Of a stretch of DNA of 36,131 nt, positions 30,239 to 36,131 are shown in pieces (positions within the stretch are counted from its first letter, which is position 1; each line of letters opens with the position of its first letter). Position numbers and translations under genes: made by a program. Under the pieces are notes generated by a model. It made no database searches and had not been told where the DNA came from. It saw only the letters and a program-made list of their open reading frames with translations. Origin of the DNA: Caenimonas sp. SL110 (GTDB taxonomy: Bacteria > Pseudomonadota > Gammaproteobacteria > Burkholderiales > Burkholderiaceae_C); assembly GCF_001044395.1 (NCBI RefSeq), contig NZ_JANU01000053.1, positions 1 to 36,131 of the forward strand. The letters are read 5' to 3'.

Positions 30239-31116
30239 CCGGCTTCTATATCTTCACCGAGTTCACGCTGCTGGGGCTTCTGGCCGCAGGCGTCTCGGCC
30301 TTGATGGCGCTGAGTTTCGTGCTGGTCTACAAGGGCACGCACGTGGTCAACTTCGCAGCCGGCGAGGTGATGATGCTGGGCGCGTACCTCTACTACACCG
30401 CCGCCGTGCTGCTCAAGCTGCCACCTGCGCTGGCGCTGGTGGTGGCACTGGCCGGCATCGCGCTGGCGAGCGTGGCGATCGAGGCACTGGTGCTGCGCCC
30501 ATTGGCGGGCCAGCCCACCATCGCGATCCTGATGGCGACCATCGGCATGGCGAGCCTGCTGCACGGCGGCGTTGAAATCATCTGGGGCCAGGACCCGCTG
30601 GAGACACCGGCGCTCTTGCCGCGCTTTCCGGTGAACTGGGGCGAGGTGATGATCCCCGGCGCGGCGATCGGCAACTTCGTCGTGGCAAGCGTGCTGATCG
30701 CAGGGCTGGTGATTTTCTTTCGCTACTCGCGCGCAGGCATTGCGATGCGCGCGACGGCGAGCGACCCGGTGACGGCTGCGACGCTGGGCGTGGACATTCG
30801 CGCGTCGCAACGCATGACGTGGATCCTGTCGGGCGTCACCGGCACGGTTGCAGGGGCCCTCATCGCGAGTTCGGGCAGCGTCTCTCCGGCGCTTGCATCT
30901 TCGGCGCTGGGTGTGTTTGCCGTGGTGATTCTCGGCGGCCTGGACAGCGTGGCCGGCGCGATCATCGCCAGCCTGGTGGTCGGCGTGCTGGAGAGCCTGA
31001 CCGTCGGCTACATCGGCGGAAAGATGCGCGATGTGTTTCCCTACCTGGTGGTGCTCGCGATGCTGATCGTTCGGCCCTACGGCCTGCTCGGCACCCGAGA
31101 AATCGAAAGACTCTGA
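30235..31116 (+). CDS. livH: branched-chain amino acid-type ABC transporter permease (LivH)
   Basis: This 293-residue inner-membrane permease has about eight hydrophobic helices. Family features are GVSALMALSFVLVYKGTHVVNFAAGEVMMLGAY near the N-terminus and GIAMRATASDPVTAATLGVDIRASQRMTWILSG, the cytoplasmic loop that meets the ATPase. The C-terminal VIASSGSVSPALASSAL-like helix and GGLDSVAGAIIASLVVGVLESL are also typical. It overlaps LivG by 4 bp and is followed 3 bp later by the second permease. It forms a heterodimeric channel with LivM. Confidence 0.94.
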   Translation: MTGFYIFTEFTLLGLLAAGVSALMALSFVLVYKGTHVVNFAAGEVMMLGAYLYYTAAVLLKLPPALALVVALAGIALASVAIEALVLRPLAGQPTIAILMATIGMASLLHGGVEIIWGQDPLETPALLPRFPVNWGEVMIPGAAIGNFVVASVLIAGLVIFFRYSRAGIAMRATASDPVTAATLGVDIRASQRMTWILSGVTGTVAGALIASSGSVSPALASSALGVFAVVILGGLDSVAGAIIASLVVGVLESLTVGYIGGKMRDVFPYLVVLAMLIVRPYGLLGTREIERL

Positions 31117-31119
31117 ACC

Positions 31120-32160
31120 ATGCGATGCGGCGTCTTCTTCGAGAACTATCGCGGCGAGGAGCAGTTGTGGGATTCACCCACGGCCCGCGCCTGGATCGCT
31201 GCATTCATCGCGGTCGTTGCACTGCTGCCGCTGTGGGGCTCCGACTATGTCGTGGCGATGGCCTGCATCGTCGGCATTCACCTGATCGCCACGATGGGAC
31301 TGAACATCACCACCGGAAGCGCCGGTCTGATCTCGCTCAGTCAGGCTGCGTTCATGGGCGTGGGTTGCTATGCGGTGTCGTGGTTCGCCAAGTGGGGCAT
31401 TCCCTTCTGGCTGGCACTGCCGCTGGCGGGGGCGCTGGCCGCAGCGATCGGCATGCTGGTCGGCCTGCCCAGCCTGCGCGTGAAGGGCATGTACTTTGCC
31501 ATCGCCACGCTGGCAGCGCACTTCGTGCTGGGCTTTCTGTTCCGTGAATGGACGCCCGTGACCGGCGGACCACGCGGCGTGACGATTCTTCCGGCGAGCT
31601 TCTTCGGCATACAGCTGACCGGCGACCGTCGCATGTTCTATCCGATCTTTGTCTGCGCGGTGCTGCTGGGGCTGGCCGCGGCGAACCTGGGGCGCAGCTA
31701 TGTGGGCCGTGCATTCGTTGCCGTGCGTGACCGCGATATCTCCGCCGAAATCCTCGGGGTGAACCTCTTGCGCACCAAGGTGCTGGCGTTCATGCTGGGC
31801 GCGTTCTATGCCGGTGTTGCAGGAGGCCTGCTGGGGTACTTCTATGGCGCGATCACTTCCGAATACTTCACATTCGGGCTGTCGGTGTTCTATGTCGCCG
31901 CGATCATCGTGGGCGGGCTGGGGCGCGTGCTGGGCAGTGTGCTGGGTGCCGTTTTCATGACCTTCGTGCCCGAATCGTTGCGGCTGCTGTCGAGCGCGCT
32001 CTCGGGCTCCATGCCCTCGCTGGCCAGCCACCTGCTTCCGATGGGGCAGATCGTCTTTGGCGTGCTGATCATCGGCTTTCTTGTTTTTGAGCCGCACGGC
32101 CTGGCCCAGATCTGGGCACGGGTGCGACGCACGTTCCACCTGTGGCCCTTCAGGACCTGA
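31120..32160 (+). CDS. livM: branched-chain amino acid-type ABC transporter permease (LivM)
   Basis: This 346-residue second permease subunit has a 35-residue soluble N-terminus (RCGVFFENYRGEEQLWD) and then multiple membrane helices. Hallmarks are GLNITTGSAGLISLSQAAFMGVGCYA, the LRVKGMYFAIATLA segment, VAVRDRDISAEILGVNLLRTKVLAFMLGAFYAGVAGGL, and VGGLGRVLGSVLGAVFM near the end, all typical of LivM. It partners LivH; the ATPases LivG and LivF flank the set. The following receptor gene begins 35 bp later with its own ribosome-binding site. Confidence 0.94.
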   Translation: MRCGVFFENYRGEEQLWDSPTARAWIAAFIAVVALLPLWGSDYVVAMACIVGIHLIATMGLNITTGSAGLISLSQAAFMGVGCYAVSWFAKWGIPFWLALPLAGALAAAIGMLVGLPSLRVKGMYFAIATLAAHFVLGFLFREWTPVTGGPRGVTILPASFFGIQLTGDRRMFYPIFVCAVLLGLAAANLGRSYVGRAFVAVRDRDISAEILGVNLLRTKVLAFMLGAFYAGVAGGLLGYFYGAITSEYFTFGLSVFYVAAIIVGGLGRVLGSVLGAVFMTFVPESLRLLSSALSGSMPSLASHLLPMGQIVFGVLIIGFLVFEPHGLAQIWARVRRTFHLWPFRT

Positions 32161-32195
32161 GCCACACACCACTTGCATTCAACCAGGAGACAACC

Positions 32196-33392
32196 ATGAC
32201 GCAAAACCGCAGACAAGTGTTGAGAGCAGCAGGCGCCGCCGCAGTGCTCGGCGTGGGCGCATGGCGCCCCGCATTCGCGCAGGCCAAGGCCGACGTGGTG
32301 ATTGGCGCAGCCCACCCCATGACCGGCTTCATGTCGTTTGCCGGCGTCGCCAGCAACAACGCCATGGGCGACTACATCAACTGGCGCAACCAGAACGGCG
32401 GCATCCTGGGCAACAAGATCCGCTATGTCGGCGAAGACAGTGCCTACAAGGTGGACCAGGGCGTGGCCGTGGTCAAGAAGATGATCGCGCAGGAAAAGCC
32501 TTCGTTCATCTTCCTGGACGGCACGCCGCTGTCCAAGGCCGTTGCGCGCGATGTGCTGGCGACCGGCATGGTGATGACCGGCGGCTTCTCGTCGTCCGAG
32601 GCCTTGCTGGACCAGACCCAGTACCCGCATCACTTCCTGTCGGGCCCGACCTTCGGCGCGACGCACGAGATCCTGATGGAGTACATCGGCCGCACCTCCA
32701 AGGGCGCTGAAAAGCCCAAGATCGCGCTGGTCCACACCGACCAGGAATTCGGCAACGAGGCCATCCCGCATTCGAAGGCACGCGCCGCCAAGCTGGGCCT
32801 GCCGATCGTGCAGGAGATCGTCACCAAGCCCACCGGCGTGGATGTGACCTCCGAAGTCGCGAAGCTGCGCCGCTCGCGTCCGGACATCGTCATCTTCCAG
32901 GGCTACATCATGAATCCGGTGCCGGAGTTCGTGCGCCAGATGCGCGAAGCGGGCATCAATGCGCAAGTGATGTCCACCACCTACGGCGTGGACCGCATCA
33001 TGTACGAGGCCCTGGCCAAGAATGGCGAGCGGCTGACCGGCGTGATGCCTTACCGCTATGGCTACGACACCGAATCCAAGATGATGACCACGATGCGCGA
33101 GTACGTGGCCAAGGTGCGGCCGCAGCAGGAATCGATCTCGGTGTTCTACATCCATGCATGGCTCACCGGCATGATCTTTTGCGAAGTGGCCGAGCGCTGC
33201 ATTCGCGCCAACAAGAAGCTCACGCTGCCCAACATGAAGGCCGCGCTGGAGTCGATGAAGGAATGGGACACGGGCGGCCTCACAGGCCTGCTGGCCGATC
33301 TCAGCACACACCAGATCAAGTCGGGCCGCGTGTACAGCTACGACCCCGCCACCAAACGGATGGAGCCGGCAAGCGGATGGATCAGGGTCTGA
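32196..33392 (+). CDS. ABC transporter substrate-binding protein, LIV type (Tat signal possible)
   Basis: This periplasmic receptor (398 residues) belongs to the adjacent importer. The N-terminus MTQNRRQVLRAAGAAAVLGV with AWRPAFAQA carries a twin-arginine motif (NRRQVL) and an AFA-QA cleavage site, so Tat export is likely. The mature part has VVIGAAHPMTGFMSFAGVASNNAMGD, WRNQNGGILGNKIRYVGED, the central ALVHTDQEFGNEAIPHSKARAA, and SMKEWDTGGLTGLLADLST C-terminally. AGGAGACAACC precedes ATG 32196. Its long form and ligand-loop sequence resemble receptors for aromatic or alicyclic acids in Burkholderiales more than the classical Leu/Ile/Val receptor, but this is an inference. Confidence 0.93.
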   Translation: MTQNRRQVLRAAGAAAVLGVGAWRPAFAQAKADVVIGAAHPMTGFMSFAGVASNNAMGDYINWRNQNGGILGNKIRYVGEDSAYKVDQGVAVVKKMIAQEKPSFIFLDGTPLSKAVARDVLATGMVMTGGFSSSEALLDQTQYPHHFLSGPTFGATHEILMEYIGRTSKGAEKPKIALVHTDQEFGNEAIPHSKARAAKLGLPIVQEIVTKPTGVDVTSEVAKLRRSRPDIVIFQGYIMNPVPEFVRQMREAGINAQVMSTTYGVDRIMYEALAKNGERLTGVMPYRYGYDTESKMMTTMREYVAKVRPQQESISVFYIHAWLTGMIFCEVAERCIRANKKLTLPNMKAALESMKEWDTGGLTGLLADLSTHQIKSGRVYSYDPATKRMEPASGWIRV

Positions 33393-34219
33393 CGAACACG
33401 CCCGTCGCTGTGGCGCACGCACTGGTGATAGAGAACCTGGAGGTTGTCTATCACCACAGCATCCAGGCGCTGCGCGGCATGTCGATCGAGGTGCCTGACG
33501 CCAAGATGGTGGCGTTGCTCGGCTCCAACGGAGCGGGCAAGACCACCTTGCTCAAGGCCGCCTCGGGCATCCTGCCGATGGAAAACGGCCGGGTGGCCGG
33601 CGGGCGGCTGTCGTTCTTCGGGCAGGAGATTGTTTCGCGTGCGCCACACCAGCTGGCACGCGCGGGTCTGGCTCATGTGCGCGAAGGCAGGCATGTTTTT
33701 GAAGACCTCACGGTGGAAGAGAACCTGAAGGCCGCGACCGCTGCGCTCAAGGGCCGCGCCGAGGGTTCATCACCCGATCTCGATCTGGCGTTCGATTACT
33801 TTCCGCGCCTGGCAGAGCGGCGCAAGCAACTGGCCGGCTACCTCTCGGGCGGCGAGCAGCAGATGCTTGCCATCGGGCGCGCGCTGGTGGGCAGGCCCCG
33901 GTTGATGCTGCTGGACGAACCCTCGCTGGGTCTGGCCCCGCTCGTCGTCGCCGACATCTTCGAGATCATTCGCCGCATCAATGCGGAGCAGAAAGTGGCC
34001 ATGCTCATCGTCGAGCAGAACGCGCGACTGGCACTGGAGACCGCCGACTACGGCTACATCATGGAAAACGGACGCATCGTGCTCAATGGCAGCAGCCAGA
34101 CGCTGCGCGAAGACGCCGACGTGCAGCGGTTTTACCTCGGCCGCAATGCCGGGGAACAAGCGCAGGTGAGCTTTCGCGAGGTCAAGCACTACAAGCGCAG
34201 AAAGCGCTGGCTGTCATGA
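33377..34219 (+). CDS. livF: branched-chain amino acid-type ABC transporter ATP-binding protein (LivF)
   Basis: This 280-residue ATPase is the second nucleotide-binding subunit. Walker A is GSNGAGKT at 49-56, the Q-loop region reads AHVREGRHVFEDLTVEENL, the signature is LSGGEQQMLAIGRAL, and Walker B is LMLLDEPSLGLAPLV, then IVEQNARLALETADYGYIMENGRIV. The C-terminus has an unusual basic tail VKHYKRRKRWLS. ATG 33377 lies inside the end of the receptor gene (16-bp overlap), and the stop overlaps the synthetase start by ATGA, so translation of all three is coupled. Confidence 0.94.
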   Translation: MDQGLTNTPVAVAHALVIENLEVVYHHSIQALRGMSIEVPDAKMVALLGSNGAGKTTLLKAASGILPMENGRVAGGRLSFFGQEIVSRAPHQLARAGLAHVREGRHVFEDLTVEENLKAATAALKGRAEGSSPDLDLAFDYFPRLAERRKQLAGYLSGGEQQMLAIGRALVGRPRLMLLDEPSLGLAPLVVADIFEIIRRINAEQKVAMLIVEQNARLALETADYGYIMENGRIVLNGSSQTLREDADVQRFYLGRNAGEQAQVSFREVKHYKRRKRWLS

Positions 34220-36054
34220 ACGTTCAAGCAAGAGGCGTCGCGCCCGAACTGCGCGAGCTGACCCTGCCGCAGCGCCTGTTTCACTGGGCGCGCGTGCGTG
34301 CCGATGAAGTCGCGCTGCGCCAGAAGGACATGGGCATCTGGAAGCCGGTGACATGGTCGGGCTATGCCATGGAGGCTGCTTCGTTCGGCCTGGGCCTGAT
34401 CGAGCTGGGTCTCAAGCGCGGCGAGCACGTTGCGATCCTGAGCGAGAACCGCAAGGAATGGGTCTTCGTGCAGATGGGCGTCGGCCTCGTGCAAGGTGTA
34501 CCGGCCGGTGTGTATCCCACATCGCCGGGACCGGAAGTCCAATACCTGCTGACATTGTGCGAGGCACCGTACATCGTGTGCGAAGACCAGGAGCAGCTGG
34601 ACAAGGTTCTGGAAGTGCGCGACCTGCTGCCCCAGTTGCGCCAGATCATCGTGATCGACCCCAAGGGTTTGCGTCACTACGACCGCACCGGCATCCTTGA
34701 ATTCACCGAGGTAACTGCGCTTGGAAAGAAGCTTGCCGACAAGCAGCCCGATGTCATCGCGCAGTACCTCGAACGCCAGCGCATGGACGACACGGGGCTG
34801 GTCGTCTTCACGTCCGGCTCGACCGGAAGGCCCAAGGCCGCCATGCTGTCGTGGCGGGGCCTGTGCCGCGCGGGTGAAGGCCTCAACGGCGTGCTGCATG
34901 CCACGCCCAACGACAAGATCGTCTCGTACCTGCCGCTGTGCCACATGGCCGAACAGATGTTCGCGGTGCAGGTACCGCTCACGACCGGTGCGGTCGTAAA
35001 CTTTGCAGAGAGCATTCGCACCGTGCAGGAAGACCTGCGCGAAGTGGCTCCGCAGATCTTCCTGGCGGTGCCGCGCATCTGGGAGAAGTTTCACTCGTCC
35101 ATCGAAATCAGGATGCGCGAAGCCGGTGGTCTCAGGCAAAGCATCTACCGCGCGGCCATGGATGACCTGGGCCGATACGCGCACGTCGCAAGGCAACGCT
35201 GGTCGCTCGCACAGCGCCTGCGCGGCTGGATGTGGCACTGGCTGGTGCTGCGCGCGCTGCTCAACTATGTGGGCCTGCGCGAATGCCGCATCGCTGTGTC
35301 GGGCAGCGCGCCGATCTCGCCGGACATCCTGAAGTTTTTCAAGACGCTGGGCCTGTCGGTACGCGAGGCTTATGGACTTACCGAGGCATCGGGCGCGAGC
35401 AGCCTGCAGCCGAGCGACGAATCGCCGGTCGGCTCGGTTGGGGCGCCCTTCCCCGGCATCGAGATGAAGCTGGCCGAGGACGGCGAATTGCTGCTGCGCG
35501 GCGATGTGGTGTTCAAGGGCTACTACAACGGCGACGCTGCGACGGCGCAGGCCATCGACGACCAAGGCTGGCTGCACACCGGCGATGTGGCGCGGCTGGA
35601 ACCCGGCCCGCTGGGTGAAGAGCTGCGCATCATCGACCGCAAGAAAGACATCATGATCACCGCCGGCGGCAAGAACATCACGCCGACCGAGCTTGAAAAC
35701 GCCCTGCGCTTTTCGGCCTACATCAAGGAAGCGATCATCATCGCGGACCGCCGCCGGTTCGTCGCCGCGCTGATACAGATAGACCCGGAGAGCGTGGGCA
35801 AGTGGGCCGAAGAGTCCGGCATTGCATACACCAACTACAAGAGCCTGGCCGAGCTGGCGCAAGTGCGCGCGCTGGTGCAGCAGGAGATCGACGCGATGAA
35901 CGCGAAGATGCCCCAGGTGCAGCACGTTCGCAAGTTCCACCTGCTGACCAAGGAACTCGACCATGACGACGGCGAAGTGACTGCCACGATGAAGGTCAAG
36001 CGTTCGAGCATCGAGCAGAAGTACAGCGACGCGATCGAGGCGATGTACGCCTGA
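34216..36054 (+). CDS. long-chain acyl-CoA synthetase-like AMP-forming ligase
   Basis: This 612-residue adenylate-forming ligase activates a carboxylic acid with ATP and CoA. Motifs are A3 TSGSTGRPKAAM (199-210), ENRKEWVFVQ, YLPLCHMAEQM, VPRIWEKF, A5 YGLTEASGASS, GWLHTGDVAR, A8 RKKDIMITAGGKNITPTELEN, and a C-terminal TATMKVKRSSI with the catalytic-Lys region. It is of the FadD15/ACSL class with a large N-terminal half rather than a benzoate ligase. The direct coupling to the LIV-type importer is a familiar Burkholderiales arrangement for import followed by CoA activation. It probably starts the pathway encoded by the other half of the window. Confidence 0.93.
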   Translation: MNVQARGVAPELRELTLPQRLFHWARVRADEVALRQKDMGIWKPVTWSGYAMEAASFGLGLIELGLKRGEHVAILSENRKEWVFVQMGVGLVQGVPAGVYPTSPGPEVQYLLTLCEAPYIVCEDQEQLDKVLEVRDLLPQLRQIIVIDPKGLRHYDRTGILEFTEVTALGKKLADKQPDVIAQYLERQRMDDTGLVVFTSGSTGRPKAAMLSWRGLCRAGEGLNGVLHATPNDKIVSYLPLCHMAEQMFAVQVPLTTGAVVNFAESIRTVQEDLREVAPQIFLAVPRIWEKFHSSIEIRMREAGGLRQSIYRAAMDDLGRYAHVARQRWSLAQRLRGWMWHWLVLRALLNYVGLRECRIAVSGSAPISPDILKFFKTLGLSVREAYGLTEASGASSLQPSDESPVGSVGAPFPGIEMKLAEDGELLLRGDVVFKGYYNGDAATAQAIDDQGWLHTGDVARLEPGPLGEELRIIDRKKDIMITAGGKNITPTELENALRFSAYIKEAIIIADRRRFVAALIQIDPESVGKWAEESGIAYTNYKSLAELAQVRALVQQEIDAMNAKMPQVQHVRKFHLLTKELDHDDGEVTATMKVKRSSIEQKYSDAIEAMYA

Positions 36055-36059
36055 ACGCC

Positions 36060-36131
36060 TGGCTGTCATTGCGCGCCCGACCCGCAATCCATGACTTCAA
36101 CGGCCGTCGCCGCTGCGCGGTGGATGCCGGA
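36060..36131 (+). repeat. dispersed repeat, copy B (truncated by window end)
   Basis: It starts TGGCTGTCATTGCG six bases after the synthetase stop. It matches copy A (12752-12865, minus strand) from its left end, with an internal gap of about 20 bp. It then has CATGACTTC, GCCGTCGCCGCTGCGCGG and GTGGATGCCGGA, which is the first arm of the hairpin. The rest lies beyond the window. It may also serve as a 3' end structure for the operon. Confidence 0.75.

Noticed and set aside
31890..33422. 510-residue minus-strand open frame
   Set aside because: It is antisense to the LIV permease and receptor genes and its composition is typical of shadow translation.
34189..36087. 632-residue minus-strand open frame
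   Set aside because: It is exactly antisense to the acyl-CoA synthetase with all its motifs; long antisense frames are expected at this GC content.
1..36131. CRISPR arrays, tRNA or rRNA genes, transposase genes, prophage
   Set aside because: No regularly spaced repeats, cloverleaf-like segments, rRNA sequence or mobile-element proteins were seen by eye; gaps between genes are too short for most of these.

Overview
The window is dense, GC-rich proteobacterial DNA. The large families of Bug/TctC receptors, LIV-type ABC transporters and CoA-linked catabolic enzymes, together with the synteny style, point to Betaproteobacteria, probably Burkholderiales and most like Comamonadaceae. This placement is inferred from gene content only. 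Coding density is high and no gap without a gene exceeds about 155 bp. I see no tRNA, rRNA, CRISPR array or transposase gene.

Layout. (a) 1-5987 is a mixed block: a truncated GMC-type FAD oxidoreductase divergent from a GntR/HutC regulator, two small membrane proteins, an M23 peptidase, an orphan branched-chain-amino-acid-type binding protein, a VOC protein and a glutathione S-transferase. (b) 5938-21612 is a run of 15 minus-strand genes for CoA-thioester catabolism. It holds two family III CoA-transferases, three acyl-CoA dehydrogenases, three crotonases including a BadI-like ring-opening hydrolase, three SDRs, a MaoC hydratase, a quinone-oxidoreductase-like MDR, an OYE-type 2,4-dienoyl-CoA reductase and a Bug receptor. 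(c) 21778-22761 is a divergent GcvA-like LysR regulator. (d) 22755-26447 is a 1230-residue protein unrelated to its surroundings. It has a disordered N-terminus and, near residues 889-1000, a sequence that reads like a eukaryotic RGS (regulator of G-protein signalling) domain. (e) 26511-28456 returns to catabolism with a PaaG-like crotonase and a fourth acyl-CoA dehydrogenase. (f) 28599-36054 is a plus-strand operon: a DECR-type dienoyl-CoA reductase, a complete LIV-type ABC importer and an acyl-CoA synthetase.

How the genes fit together. The importer and synthetase would take up and activate a carboxylic acid. The dehydrogenases, hydratases, SDRs and BadI-like hydrolase provide dehydrogenation, hydration, oxidation and hydrolytic ring opening, the logic of the cyclohexanecarboxylate (ali/bad) pathway. 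The two dienoyl-CoA reductases suggest an unsaturated or branched alicyclic acid. The true substrate cannot be read from sequence. A 29-bp block conserved between the two divergent promoter regions (21646-21674 and 28489-28517) suggests that both halves share a promoter element or regulator.

Most interesting points: the RGS-like protein inserted in the catabolic cluster; the shared 29-bp promoter block; an SDR lacking its whole catalytic tetrad; acyl-CoA dehydrogenases with substituted catalytic bases; and a dispersed repeat of about 114 bp, one copy of which encodes the C-terminus of a neighbouring enzyme.
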